Origin: Streptomyces sp. WM6386
GTDB lineage: Bacteria > Actinomycetota > Actinomycetes > Streptomycetales > Streptomycetaceae
Length of the DNA stretch: 64,000 nt
Reading direction: 5' to 3'
Assembly (NCBI RefSeq): GCF_000972385.1
Contig: NZ_JXTE01000005.1
Span: 62,001 to 126,000 of the forward strand
A program made the position numbers and the translations under genes. Below are positions 7,995-16,968 of the stretch, piece by piece; the stretch's first letter is position 1; the number at the start of each line of letters is the position of its first letter. The notes below the pieces were generated by a model. It saw only the letters and a list, made by a program, of their open reading frames with translations, ran no database searches and had not been told where the DNA came from.

Positions 7995-10889
7995 ATGACA
8001 GAGACGGCGAGCGGTCCGGCACGGAGTTCCCGTGCCAAGGGCACCAAGGCGACCAAGGGGCTGCGTATCGAGCGCATCCACACCACCCCCGGCGTGCACC
8101 CGTACGACGAGGTGGCCTGGGAGCGCCGTGACGTCGTCATGACCAACTGGCGCGACGGCTCGGTCAACTTCGAGCAGCGTGGCGTCGAGTTCCCCGACTT
8201 CTGGTCGGTGAACGCGGTCAACATCGTCACCAGCAAGTACTTCCGCGGTGCCGTGGGCACCCCGCAGCGCGAGACCGGCCTCAGGCAGCTGATCGACCGC
8301 ATCGTGAAGACGTATCGGAAGGCCGGCGAGGACTACAAGTACTTCGCCTCGCCCGCCGACGCCGAGATCTTCGAGCACGAGTTGGCGTACGCGCTCCTGC
8401 ACCAGATCTTCAGCTTCAACTCCCCGGTGTGGTTCAACGTCGGTACGCCCCAGCCGCAGCAGGTCTCGGCCTGCTTCATCCTGGCCGTCGACGACTCCAT
8501 GGAGTCGATCCTCGACTGGTACAAGGAAGAAGGCATGATCTTCAAGGGCGGCTCCGGTGCCGGCCTGAACCTCTCCCGGATCCGCTCCTCCAAGGAGCTG
8601 CTGTCCTCCGGCGGCAACGCCTCGGGTCCCGTCTCCTTCATGCGCGGTGCCGACGCCTCCGCAGGAACGATCAAGTCCGGTGGTGCCACCCGTCGCGCCG
8701 CCAAGATGGTCATCCTCGACGTCGACCACCCCGACATCGAGGACTTCATCGAGACCAAGGTGAAGGAAGAGGAGAAGATCCGCGCCCTGCGTGACGCGGG
8801 CTTCGACATGGACCTGGGCGGCGACGACATCACGTCGGTCCAGTACCAGAACGCCAACAACTCGGTCCGTGTGAACGACACGTTCATGAAGGCCGTGGAG
8901 ACGGGCGGCAAGTTCGGCCTGACGTCCCGTATGACCGGCGAGGTCATCGAAGAGGTCGACGCCAAGAGCCTGTTCCGCAAGATGGCCGAGGCGGCCTGGG
9001 CCTGCGCCGACCCGGGCATCCAGTACGACGACACCATCAACCACTGGCACACCTGCCCGGAGTCCGGCCGTATCAACGGCTCGAACCCCTGCAGCGAGTA
9101 CATGCACCTGGACAACACGTCCTGCAACCTCGCCTCGCTGAACCTGATGAAGTTCCTCAAGGACGACGGCAAGGGCCACCAGTCCTTCGAGGTCGAGCGC
9201 TTCGCCAAGGTCGTCGAGCTCGTCATCACCGCGATGGACATCTCCATCTGCTTCGCGGACTTCCCGACGCAGAAGATCGGTGAGAACACACGCGCGTTCC
9301 GCCAGCTCGGCATCGGCTACGCCAACCTCGGCGCCCTGCTGATGGCGACCGGCCACGCGTACGACTCGGACGGCGGCCGCGCCCTCGCCGGTGCCATCAC
9401 CTCCCTGATGACCGGCACGTCGTACAAGCGTTCCGCCGAACTCGCCGCGGTCGTCGGCCCGTACGACGGCTACGCCCGCAACGCGCAGCCGCACCTGCGG
9501 GTCATGAAGCAGCACGCGGACGAGAACACCAAGGCCGTCCGCGTGGACGACCTGGACACGCCGATCTGGGCCGCCGCCACGGAGTCCTGGCAGGACGTGC
9601 TGCGTGTCGGTGAGAAGAACGGTTTCCGTAACGCCCAGGCGTCCGTCATCGCGCCGACCGGCACCATCGGTCTCGCGATGTCCTGCGACACCACCGGCCT
9701 CGAGCCCGACCTCGCCCTGGTCAAGTTCAAGAAGCTGGTCGGCGGCGGCTCGATGCAGATCGTCAACGGCACCGTCCCCCAGGCCCTGCGCCGCCTGGGT
9801 TACCAGGAGGAGCAGATCGAGGCGATCGTCGCCCACATCGCCGAGAACGGCAATGTCGTCGACGCTCCGGGCCTCAAGCACGAGCACTACGAGGTCTTCG
9901 ACTGCGCGATGGGCGAGCGCTCCATCTCCGCGATGGGCCACGTCCGGATGATGGCCGCGATCCAGCCCTGGATCTCCGGCGCGCTCTCCAAGACGGTCAA
10001 CCTGCCGGAGACGGCGACCGTCGAAGACGTCGAAGAGGTCTACTTCGAGGCCTGGAAGATGGGCGTCAAGGCGCTCGCCATCTACCGCGACAACTGCAAG
10101 GTCGGCCAGCCTCTCTCCGCGAAGACCAAGGAGAAGGAGAAGGTCGAGGTCACGGCGAAGGCCGAGGCGACCATCCGCGAGACGGTCGAGAAGGTCGTCG
10201 AGTACCGCCCGGTCCGCAAGCGCCTCCCCAAGGGCCGTCCCGGCATCACGACGTCCTTCACGGTCGGCGGCGCCGAGGGCTACATGACCGCCAACTCCTA
10301 CCCGGACGACGGTCTCGGCGAGGTCTTCCTGAAGATGTCCAAGCAGGGCTCCACCCTCGCGGGCATGATGGACGCCTTCTCCATCGCGGTGTCCGTCGGC
10401 CTCCAGTACGGCGTGCCGCTGGAGACGTACGTCTCCAAGTTCACCAACATGCGCTTCGAGCCGGCCGGTATGACGGACGACCCGGACGTGCGGATGGCGC
10501 AGTCGATCGTCGACTACATCTTCCGCCGCCTGGCGCTCGACTTCCTGCCCTTCGAGACGCGCTCCGCGCTCGGCATCCACTCCGCAGAGGAGCGTCAGCG
10601 CCACCTGGAGACCGGTTCGTACGAGCCGTCCGACGACGAGATGGACGTCGAGGGGCTGGCCCAGTCGGCTCCGCGCGCCCAGGAACTGAAGGCCGTCGTC
10701 ACCCCCAAGGCCGAGGTCGAGGCGGCCAAGCCCGCCCCGAAGCAGGCCCACACCAGCGCCGAGCTGGTGGAGATGCAGCTGGGCATCCAGGCCGACGCCC
10801 CGCTCTGCTTCTCCTGCGGTACGAAGATGCAGCGGGCCGGTTCCTGCTACATCTGCGAGGGCTGCGGCTCGACCAGCGGTTGCAGCTGA
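7995..10889 (+). CDS. nrdJ: Adenosylcobalamin-dependent ribonucleotide reductase (class II)
   Basis: Reduces ribonucleotides to deoxyribonucleotides with a B12-derived radical and needs no oxygen. Class II signatures are seen: GGSGAGLNLSRIRSS, NPCSEYMHLDNTSCNLASLNL with its active-site cysteines, and GTIGLAMSCDTTG. The C-terminus is a cysteine-rich CxxC tail (CFSCG...CYICEGCG...C) for re-reduction or zinc binding. The 964-aa length fits Streptomyces NrdJ. The ATG has AGGGAGGCGG upstream. I see no cobalamin riboswitch before it. In Streptomyces the B12 switch is on the class I genes, so NrdR is the expected control here. Confidence 0.96.
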   Translation: MTETASGPARSSRAKGTKATKGLRIERIHTTPGVHPYDEVAWERRDVVMTNWRDGSVNFEQRGVEFPDFWSVNAVNIVTSKYFRGAVGTPQRETGLRQLIDRIVKTYRKAGEDYKYFASPADAEIFEHELAYALLHQIFSFNSPVWFNVGTPQPQQVSACFILAVDDSMESILDWYKEEGMIFKGGSGAGLNLSRIRSSKELLSSGGNASGPVSFMRGADASAGTIKSGGATRRAAKMVILDVDHPDIEDFIETKVKEEEKIRALRDAGFDMDLGGDDITSVQYQNANNSVRVNDTFMKAVETGGKFGLTSRMTGEVIEEVDAKSLFRKMAEAAWACADPGIQYDDTINHWHTCPESGRINGSNPCSEYMHLDNTSCNLASLNLMKFLKDDGKGHQSFEVERFAKVVELVITAMDISICFADFPTQKIGENTRAFRQLGIGYANLGALLMATGHAYDSDGGRALAGAITSLMTGTSYKRSAELAAVVGPYDGYARNAQPHLRVMKQHADENTKAVRVDDLDTPIWAAATESWQDVLRVGEKNGFRNAQASVIAPTGTIGLAMSCDTTGLEPDLALVKFKKLVGGGSMQIVNGTVPQALRRLGYQEEQIEAIVAHIAENGNVVDAPGLKHEHYEVFDCAMGERSISAMGHVRMMAAIQPWISGALSKTVNLPETATVEDVEEVYFEAWKMGVKALAIYRDNCKVGQPLSAKTKEKEKVEVTAKAEATIRETVEKVVEYRPVRKRLPKGRPGITTSFTVGGAEGYMTANSYPDDGLGEVFLKMSKQGSTLAGMMDAFSIAVSVGLQYGVPLETYVSKFTNMRFEPAGMTDDPDVRMAQSIVDYIFRRLALDFLPFETRSALGIHSAEERQRHLETGSYEPSDDEMDVEGLAQSAPRAQELKAVVTPKAEVEAAKPAPKQAHTSAELVEMQLGIQADAPLCFSCGTKMQRAGSCYICEGCGSTSGCS

Positions 10890-10911
10890 TCCGGAGCACA
10901 TGACCAGGTGA

Positions 10912-10943
10912 GGGCGGTGGAGCCGGAACCGGCTCCACCGCCC
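10912..10943. terminator. Strong hairpin terminator after nrdJ
   Basis: GGGCGGTGGAGCCGG at 10912-10926 is followed, after two bases, by its exact complement at 10929-10943. A 13-bp or longer stem forms 23 nt after the nrdJ stop. Confidence 0.82.
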
Positions 10944-11202
10944 CTTGCCGTTCAGGGGGCCGCGATGCCAGGCCCCTCGGCGTGATCAAGAGAACGGCAG
11001 GCACCCGACGTCGATGTGGTGTACCACGTCGGGCGGCGTTGCGTCGCGCATATCTCGTGCTGCTCGACCGTGCGGACTGGTGCGAGACTGCCCGAGCCGG
11101 ACTCGTTGCCGGTGACGGGGGGTTGACGTGGCTCGCGAGGGTCGCGGCGGACTGGAGCTCAAGGGGTGGGAACTCAGGAGTCCGGGCACCGGCACCCCTT
11201 GA
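10944..11202. other. Gap between nrdJ and terD-like gene, with a nested hairpin
   Basis: No gene is visible. A nested inverted repeat lies at 11004-11033: outer arms CCCGAC/GTCGGG and inner arms GTGGT/ACCAC. It may end transcription of the converging terD-like gene. The rest shows no recognisable element. Confidence 0.4.
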
Positions 11203-11736
11203 TCAGGGCCGGTGCGCCTGCCCCATGACCCGCGTGTACCCCGCCGGGTCGTCCTCGAAGCCATGGATGCCGGGGCGCAGCTCCCACGTTCCGGACCCGT
11301 CCCGCACGAACTCCGCCACCGTCGCCGCGGTCGCCCCGAGGACACTGCCGAAGTCGTCTTCGGTGAGCACGGTGTATCCCTCGCGGATCCGCAGCGCCGG
11401 GTTGAGCACACCGACGAACGTCCGGTCCGCGGAGCGCTGTTGGATGACGACACCGACGACCACGCGCGCGTACCGGCTGTCGAGCCGGTCGAGCTCCAGG
11501 GTCATGACCTCGTCCCAGCCGAAGCCCTTGCCGTCCTTGCTGTCCCGATTGAGGGTGATGGTGCCGTCCGGGGAGCGACTGTCGAAGTGCACCGCATAGG
11601 CGGGATCGCCGTACGGATCCGCCTCCAGGTAGGTTGCGGCGACGATGTCCAGATCGGTGGCAGCGCTCCCCACCGGACTCGGATCCCACTTCAGCGAGAC
11701 CTCGACCTTGCGGATCCCCTTGTTGAGGGCGTTCAC
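11203..11736 (-). CDS. TerD-family (tellurium/stress) protein
   Basis: Calcium-binding beta-sandwich protein of the TerD/TerE/CABP family, found in tellurite-resistance and stress operons; the biochemical role is not settled. Seen: an N-terminal VEVSLKWDPSP strand, DLDIVAATYLEADPYGDPA, the acidic GFGWDEVMTLELDRL and VVGVVIQQRSADRTFVGVLNP, which follow the TerD pattern of strands and calcium-coordinating acids. The length of 177 aa is slightly below the usual ~190. The GTG start has GGAAGGGG upstream. It stands alone, away from a ter operon. Confidence 0.82.
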   Translation of the reverse strand: MNALNKGIRKVEVSLKWDPSPVGSAATDLDIVAATYLEADPYGDPAYAVHFDSRSPDGTITLNRDSKDGKGFGWDEVMTLELDRLDSRYARVVVGVVIQQRSADRTFVGVLNPALRIREGYTVLTEDDFGSVLGATAATVAEFVRDGSGTWELRPGIHGFEDDPAGYTRVMGQAHRP

Positions 11737-11844
11737 CAGGTTTCCCCTTCCCCGTGTCCACGGTCCGAACTGCCAGGCAGCCGGAGCCGGTTGTCCATCC
11801 TGCCACGCGCGCGTACCGCTCGCGGGAGAGATCTCTGTCGGAGC

Positions 11845-11876
11845 GTGACCTGGGCCACGCTGCGTGGCCTTACGAT
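11845..11876 (+). promoter_or_regulatory. Crp-like site and leaderless promoter of the DUF4937 gene
   Basis: GTGACCTGGGCCAC at 11845-11858 fits the Streptomyces Crp motif GTG-N6-GNCAC, and TACGAT at 11871-11876 is a -10 that ends 6 nt before the GTG start. The same site occurs upstream of hrdB. Binding by Crp is inferred only. Confidence 0.45.
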
Positions 11877-11882
11877 GGCGCG

Positions 11883-12488
11883 GTGCTGGTCAAGTGGATT
11901 CGCTGCACCGTGGTGGACCGCCGCGGCTTCGAGCGCGGGCAGCGGAAATGGGCGGGGCTTCTGGGGGAGCCGGGGTTTCGGGGACAGGGCGGAGGCTGGA
12001 GCCGGGGGCGGCCCGGAGTGGCGCACATCTTCTCCTTCTGGGAGAGCCGTTCCTTCTACGACTCCTTCATGGCCCGTTCCCACGACCGGCTTGCGTCCAC
12101 GCAGTCGGGCACGTTCAAGGACGCGCAGGTCAAGCTCTTCGACTACCGCTTCGACGTGAAGACCGGCTTCGAACCGCGCTTCACGGACACCGACCTGGTA
12201 CGGGTCGCCCACTGCCGGGTCCACGGGGAGCGAGCCGAGCACTTCTCGCTGATGCAGGAGAAGGTCTGGAATCCCGCCATGGCAGGCTCGCCCGGAATGA
12301 TCCGCGGCTTGTTCGGTGAGGCGCCGGGCCACGAGTTCCTGGTGCTGTCGATGTGGCAGTCGGCCGCCGAGCACGGCAAGTACCGCACGGAGCGAGTCGA
12401 GCGCCTCGCACTGCGCGCCCAGACGGAGGCGGACGTGGCGTCGTTGACGGGCGACATCGTGGAGCTGGAGCCGAGCTGGACGGTTTGA
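11883..12488 (+). CDS. DUF4937 / YdbC-family protein
   Basis: The 201-aa product contains repeated elements seen in dimeric alpha-beta barrel proteins: LVKWIRCTVVDRRGFERGQRKW, AHIFSFWESRSFYDSFM, then a second half with VAHCRVHGERAEHFSLMQEKVWNPAMAGSPGM and FLVLSMWQSAAEHGKYRTERV. This matches the YdbC/DUF4937 family, whose reaction is unknown; the fold recalls antibiotic-biosynthesis monooxygenases. I chose GTG 11883 because a TACGAT -10 ends 6 nt before it, so the message is probably leaderless. It is transcribed divergently from the TerD-like gene. Confidence 0.75.
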   Translation: MLVKWIRCTVVDRRGFERGQRKWAGLLGEPGFRGQGGGWSRGRPGVAHIFSFWESRSFYDSFMARSHDRLASTQSGTFKDAQVKLFDYRFDVKTGFEPRFTDTDLVRVAHCRVHGERAEHFSLMQEKVWNPAMAGSPGMIRGLFGEAPGHEFLVLSMWQSAAEHGKYRTERVERLALRAQTEADVASLTGDIVELEPSWTV

Positions 12489-12606
12489 AAACCGGACTGT
12501 TAATCGTGCGCCCTGGTGTGGCCCATGGTGCAGGAAATGTGTGACCTACGCCGTATGGAGGCCGTACGGGTGCTCGATCGGCCCTCACTCGATCTAGGGT
12601 CTTGGC

Positions 12607-13266
12607 ATGGCACGACCACGGCGCATCGTCCTTGTCCGGCACGGCGAGTCAACGGGCAATGTTGATGACACCGTGTACGAACGCGAGCCAGACCACGCTC
12701 TGGCGCTGACCGAGCGGGGCTGGCAACAGGCCGAGGAGACCGGCAAACGGCTGCGCGAGGTGTTCGGCCGCGAGCGGATCAGCGTGTACGTCTCCCCGTA
12801 CCGCCGCACCCACGAGACGTTCCGCGCCTTCCACCTCGATCCCGAACTCGTACGCGTGCGTGAGGAGCCCCGGCTGCGTGAGCAGGACTGGGGGAACTGG
12901 CAGGACGGTGACGACGTACGCCTGCAGAAGGCCTACCGGGACGCCTACGGCCACTTCTTCTACCGCTTCGCCCAGGGAGAGTCCGGGGCCGACGTGTACG
13001 ACCGGGTCGGCGGCTTCCTGGAGAGCCTGTTCCGCAGCTTCGAGGCCCCCGACCATCCACCGAACGTCCTGCTGGTCACCCACGGCCTCGCGATGCGCCT
13101 GTTCTGCATGCGCTGGTTCCACTGGACCGTCGCGGAATTCGAGTCCCTGTCGAATCCGGGGAACGCGGAGATGCGGATGCTCGTTCTCGGGGACGACGGC
13201 AAGTACGCGATTGACCGGCCCTTTGAACGTTGGCGTGACCCGGAGCCCTACGGGATCAGCGGATAG
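12607..13266 (+). CDS. Histidine phosphatase (phosphoglycerate mutase-like)
   Basis: Member of the histidine phosphatase superfamily, with the catalytic RHG at residues 11-13 in LVRHGES, a second arginine and glutamate in YVSPYRRTHETF and LREQDWG, and the second catalytic histidine in LLVTHGLAMR. It could remove phosphate from a small metabolite; the substrate is not known. TAGGGT at 12595-12600 ends 6 nt before the ATG and no ribosome site is seen, so it is probably leaderless. The ADP-ribosylglycohydrolase gene follows after 12 nt, so the two are likely one operon. Confidence 0.88.
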   Translation: MARPRRIVLVRHGESTGNVDDTVYEREPDHALALTERGWQQAEETGKRLREVFGRERISVYVSPYRRTHETFRAFHLDPELVRVREEPRLREQDWGNWQDGDDVRLQKAYRDAYGHFFYRFAQGESGADVYDRVGGFLESLFRSFEAPDHPPNVLLVTHGLAMRLFCMRWFHWTVAEFESLSNPGNAEMRMLVLGDDGKYAIDRPFERWRDPEPYGISG

Positions 13267-13278
13267 AGTGGCAGAGCG

Positions 13279-14184
13279 ATGACCGCTGACTCCTCTTCCG
13301 ACGGGCGCCTGGACCGCGCCCTGTCCAGCCTGCGCGGACTCGCGGTCGGGGACGCGCTGGGCTCACAGTTCTTCGTGCCGGTGAACTATCCGCTGCTGAA
13401 GCGCCGAGAGTTGCCGCCCGAGCCCTGGCAGTGGACGGACGACACCGAGATGGCCTGCTCCGTGGTGGCCGTCCTGGGCGCCCACCACCGGATCGATCAG
13501 GACGCGCTGGCCCACTCCTTCGCCCACCACCACGACTTCGACCGTGGCTACGGTCCCGCCGTCAACCGTCTGCTGCGACTGGTCCGGGAGGGCGGCGACT
13601 GGCGTGAGCTCGCCGCCGCGCTCTTCAACGGGCAGGGGTCCTGGGGCAACGGCGCCGCGATGCGGATCGCCCCCCTGGGAGCCTGGTACGCGGACGACCC
13701 GGAGCAGGCGGTCCACCAGGCTGAGATCTCCGCCTACCCCACGCATCAGCATCGCGAGGCGGTGGTGGGCGCCATGGCCGTCGCCGCGGCGGCCTCGTTG
13801 GCTGCGGCCCCCGGAGGACCGCCCAGCCCTGAGGCCCTCCTCGACGGAGTCATCGCGCTCGTCCCGAAGAGCGCCGTCGGAGCGGGCCTGCGACGCGCCC
13901 GCGACATGCTCGACTACGGCGACGCGGGGACGGTCGCGGCCGTGCTGGGCTGCGGACGGCGCACGACGGCTCATGACACGGTGCCTTTCGCCCTCTGGTC
14001 GGCAGCCCGGTCCCTCGGGGACTACGAGGAGGCGTTCTGGTCGACCGCTCAGGTGGGCGGCGACGTGGACACGACCTGCGCCATCGTGGGCGGGGTGATC
14101 GCCGGGGGCAAGGCGGGGACACCGCCTGCCGCATGGGTGGAGCGCACCGAGGCGCTGCCGGAGTGGGTGCCGGCCGCTGTCTGA
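13279..14184 (+). CDS. ADP-ribosylglycohydrolase family protein
   Basis: Predicted to cleave ADP-ribose from a protein or small molecule (DraG/ARH family, all-alpha, two Mg ions). Metal-site motifs are seen: GLAVGDALGSQF near 19-30, QWTDDTEM near 54-61, NGAAMRIAPLGAWY, and GGDVDTTCAIVGGVIAG near the C-terminus. The length of 301 aa is normal. It lies 12 nt behind the histidine phosphatase gene. The two may act in one pathway, for example turnover of an ADP-ribose phosphoester, but this is inference from proximity. Confidence 0.87.
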   Translation: MTADSSSDGRLDRALSSLRGLAVGDALGSQFFVPVNYPLLKRRELPPEPWQWTDDTEMACSVVAVLGAHHRIDQDALAHSFAHHHDFDRGYGPAVNRLLRLVREGGDWRELAAALFNGQGSWGNGAAMRIAPLGAWYADDPEQAVHQAEISAYPTHQHREAVVGAMAVAAAASLAAAPGGPPSPEALLDGVIALVPKSAVGAGLRRARDMLDYGDAGTVAAVLGCGRRTTAHDTVPFALWSAARSLGDYEEAFWSTAQVGGDVDTTCAIVGGVIAGGKAGTPPAAWVERTEALPEWVPAAV

Positions 14185-14528
14185 GGCCTCACTGCATCCA
14201 CCTGCATTAAACTCTCTGTGCGTGTCGGGAACTCTGCGTGACCGTGTGCTCGTTGTCGTGACATCCGCTGTGTGAGCCATGGGGGCGCGCAGGCAGGTGA
14301 CACACGAGGGGCGCAGGGGGTGATCATGCGGTTCATGTCGTTCATGCCGGGCTCGCGGTCCTCCAGGCCGCGGTGGCCATCGTGACCGGGGCGTGGGCCG
14401 TACGGCGGCGCGCCGCCTGCGTCTCGTCGCGTCCCGTGTGCGGAGTGCGGATGACCGGAGCGTCGTCCTCGCCGTCGGCTCACTGGACGAGGTCCGGCCA
14501 TCCGCGCCCCTGCGCGGGCCCGGTGGAG
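14185..14528. other. Gap between converging ADP-ribosylglycohydrolase and MFS genes
   Basis: I see no credible gene. A 19-codon frame beginning at 14328 behind AGGGGGTG is too short to judge. An imperfect hairpin at about 14515-14549 (CGGGCC and GGAGTC arms) overlaps the end of the MFS gene and may terminate it. Confidence 0.4.
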
Positions 14529-16076
14529 TCAGCCGACTCCGGGGCCCGCCGTGCCCGCGAGGGCCTCCAGGTCGCTCTTGCGGACCCGGATGACCAACCA
14601 GGCGGTGGCCAGGGCGAGTACGGCCATCGAGGCCGCGGCGACGAACCCTGTCGAGATGCCCTGGGTGAGCACTTCGTGTCCCCAGGGAGCGGGCAACTCG
14701 TGGGTCTTGGCGAACTCCGCCTTCTGCTCAGGCGAAGCGTCGGCCATGAACTGAGGCAGTTGCTTCTCGGCCTCGTTCTTGCTGGCCGTGCCGAACACCG
14801 TCGTCAGGATGGACAGCCCGAGCGACCCGCCCACCTGCTGCGTGGCGTTGAGCAGTCCGGATGCCGCGCCCGCCTCGTGCTGGGCGACCCCGGAGACGGC
14901 GGTGATCGTCAACGTGACGAAGTTCAGGCCCATGCCGAAACCGAAGACCAGCATTGGACCGAGCACCCCGCCGGCGTACGAACTGTCGGAGCTGATGAAG
15001 GTCTGCCAGAACAGTCCGACCATCGAGAGCGCCGAACCGACGATCATGAACGGCTTGGGTCCGAGCACCGGCAGGAACCGCTGGGAAAGGCCCGCTCCGA
15101 GGGCGATCACGACCGTCACAGGCAGGAACGCGAGACCTGCCTCGATCGGGGTGTACCCCAGCACGTTCTGCACGAAGAGCACGATGTAGAAGAACATGCC
15201 GAACATCGCCGCGGCCAGGCTCAGCATGATCACGTACGTGCCCGAGCGATTGCGGTCGGCGAACATCCTCAGCGGTGTGATCGGCTCCTTCGCCCGGGTC
15301 TCGATGAAGAGGAAGGCGACGAGCAGCACGATCGCCGCGCCGAACGACCCGATGGCCAGACTGTCCCGCCAGCCCTGGTCCGCGGCGCGGATGAAACCGT
15401 AGACGAGGGACGCCATGCCCGCAGTCGAGGTCAGTGCGCCGGCGATGTCGAAGCGGCCGGTGTGCCGTTCGGACTCGCTGATGTACAGCGGCGTGAGGAC
15501 GGCGATCAGGACACCGATCGGTACATTGACGAAGAGCACCCAGCGCCAGTCGAGCCACTCGGTGAGCATGCCGCCCGCGAGCAGGCCGATCGCGCCGCCG
15601 CCCGCGGAGACCGCTGCGAACACTCCGAACGCCCTGTTCCGTTCCGGGCCTTCGGGGAACGTGGTGGTGATGAGGGCCAGCGAGGTGGGCGACGCGATCG
15701 CGCCACCGACACCCTGCAGGACGCGCGCGGCCAGCAACTGCCAGGGCTCCTGGGCGAGTCCGCCGAGCAGCGAGGCGAAGGTGAACAGCAGGATGCCGGC
15801 CATGAAGACCCGGCGTCGGCCGAGGATGTCACCGGCTCGGCCGCCCAGGAGCAGCAGCCCGCCGAAGGTGAGTGTGTACGCGCTGACGACCCAGGTGAGG
15901 TCGGTGGTGCTGAACTTGAGAGCGTCTTGAATGTGCGGGAGGGCGATGTTCACAATCGTCGCGTCGAGGACCACCATGAGTTGGCAGGCTGCGATGACGG
16001 CGAGCGCGATGCCGGGGTGTCCTTCCCGGCGGGCCGCACCTGGCTTCTGTTCCTTGATCAACTGAGAGGTTGTCAC
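14529..16076 (-). CDS. MFS drug efflux transporter (DHA2, EmrB/QacA type)
   Basis: Proton-driven exporter in the cytoplasmic membrane. The 515-aa sequence has about 14 hydrophobic segments, the motif-A loop GGRAGDILGRRRVF, the motif-C stretch GGGAIGLLAGGMLTEWLDWRWVLFVNVP and the early VLDATIVNIALPHI motif, all diagnostic of the DHA2 family. The GTG start lies 24 nt from the first TetR operator. The divergent TetR gene and the two operators suggest it is repressed until a toxic substrate binds the regulator. The substrate is unknown. Confidence 0.92.
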   Translation of the reverse strand: MTTSQLIKEQKPGAARREGHPGIALAVIAACQLMVVLDATIVNIALPHIQDALKFSTTDLTWVVSAYTLTFGGLLLLGGRAGDILGRRRVFMAGILLFTFASLLGGLAQEPWQLLAARVLQGVGGAIASPTSLALITTTFPEGPERNRAFGVFAAVSAGGGAIGLLAGGMLTEWLDWRWVLFVNVPIGVLIAVLTPLYISESERHTGRFDIAGALTSTAGMASLVYGFIRAADQGWRDSLAIGSFGAAIVLLVAFLFIETRAKEPITPLRMFADRNRSGTYVIMLSLAAAMFGMFFYIVLFVQNVLGYTPIEAGLAFLPVTVVIALGAGLSQRFLPVLGPKPFMIVGSALSMVGLFWQTFISSDSSYAGGVLGPMLVFGFGMGLNFVTLTITAVSGVAQHEAGAASGLLNATQQVGGSLGLSILTTVFGTASKNEAEKQLPQFMADASPEQKAEFAKTHELPAPWGHEVLTQGISTGFVAAASMAVLALATAWLVIRVRKSDLEALAGTAGPGVG

Positions 16077-16099
16077 TATGGGTCCCCCACAAGTGCGTT

Positions 16100-16119
16100 A
16101 GTGAACGCTCGCGTTCACT
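16100..16119. promoter_or_regulatory. TetR operator 1
   Basis: AGTGAACGC-TC-GCGTTCACT, a perfect inverted repeat with 9-bp arms and a 2-bp centre, lies between the divergent MFS and TetR genes near the MFS start. The arms are identical to those of the second operator 48 bp away. Confidence 0.88.
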
Positions 16120-16147
16120 GTCGCGTCAACCGTAGTGAGTCCTTCAT

Positions 16148-16167
16148 AGTGAACGCAAGCGTTCACT
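16148..16167. promoter_or_regulatory. TetR operator 2
   Basis: AGTGAACGC-AA-GCGTTCACT has the same 9-bp arms as operator 1 and only the central dinucleotide differs. The two copies indicate binding of two repressor dimers in the divergent promoter region. Confidence 0.88.
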
Positions 16168-16262
16168 TACGTTCTCGTCATGCGGCGTATCCCCCGTTGT
16201 CGCCGCGCACCGTCCCCGTATCCCCGGAATCCCCGCCTCCTCTGCTCGCTGGAGTCACTCAG

Positions 16263-16886
16263 ATGGTTACCTCGCGCTGGACGGCCGCCCCCGTTCAGGC
16301 GGCCTCCCTCCGTCGGCGCGGCGCCGTGCTCGAACGCGCGATCCTCGATGCCGCACTGGAACAGCTAAGTACGGTCGGCTGGAAGGGCCTCACGATGGAG
16401 GGCGTCGCCGCCGGCGCCCAGACCGGCAAGGCCGCGGTCTACCGGCGCTGGCCGTCCAAGGAGGACCTCGTCGCCGATGCCCTGCAGGCCGCGCTGCCGA
16501 TCATCGAGACGGCTCCCGATCTTGGCGGCGTGCGCGAGGACCTCCTCGAGCTGTGCCGGCAGGCGCGTGAGGCGATGTACTCGCGCCCCGGCTTCGCGAT
16601 CCGTGCCGTGATTCACGAATGCGATCCCATCCAGGCGGAGCGTTTTCATGGCGTGATCTTCGACGGGGTCGTCGAGCCGACCATCAGGTTGCTCCGTGAG
16701 GTCATCACCCGTGGAATCAAGCGACAAGAGGTCCGCTCCGACGCGGCGAACAGCTATGTCTTCGATGCCATACCGGCGATGATGATGTACCGATCAAAGA
16801 TGTGCGGAAGCGAATGGAATGATCGGGATCTCGAGGAGATGATCGACCAGCTGATGGTTCCCCTGCTGCGGACGAGTGACGGTTGA
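16263..16886 (+). CDS. TetR-family repressor
   Basis: DNA-binding repressor of 207 aa. The N-terminal HTH (about residues 23-68) contains LERAILDAALEQLSTVGWKGLTMEGVAAGAQTGK in the TetR pattern, with KAAVYRRWPSKEDLV as recognition helix and following turn. The C-terminal part is an all-alpha ligand and dimer domain of the kind found in TetR_C proteins (MMMYRSKM...LEEMIDQLMVPLL). The ATG at 16263 has CTGGAG about 10 nt upstream. It is divergent from the MFS exporter across twin operators, so local repression of both genes is likely. Confidence 0.88.
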   Translation: MVTSRWTAAPVQAASLRRRGAVLERAILDAALEQLSTVGWKGLTMEGVAAGAQTGKAAVYRRWPSKEDLVADALQAALPIIETAPDLGGVREDLLELCRQAREAMYSRPGFAIRAVIHECDPIQAERFHGVIFDGVVEPTIRLLREVITRGIKRQEVRSDAANSYVFDAIPAMMMYRSKMCGSEWNDRDLEEMIDQLMVPLLRTSDG

Positions 16887-16968
16887 ACGTGGCTCGGGCC
16901 GGGGGTGAAAGGGCTCGGGTAAACCAGGGTGTCGCCGGGAGATCCAGGCGGCGTACGCTAAGGGCGCC

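Noticed and set aside
7884..10901. A ~1000-codon open frame on the strand opposite nrdJ, with similar long frames opposite parE and the Pat-like gene
   Set aside because: They are mirror frames of highly expressed GC-rich genes. Their products are repetitive (His/Gly/Val/Leu) and the opposite strand encodes clear families.
10982..11599. A 205-codon plus-strand frame before the DUF4937 gene
   Set aside because: It is antisense to the TerD-like gene and shows no family features.
14373..16262. Extension of the TetR frame 630 codons upstream
   Set aside because: It is antisense to the MFS transporter gene and contains no recognisable domain.
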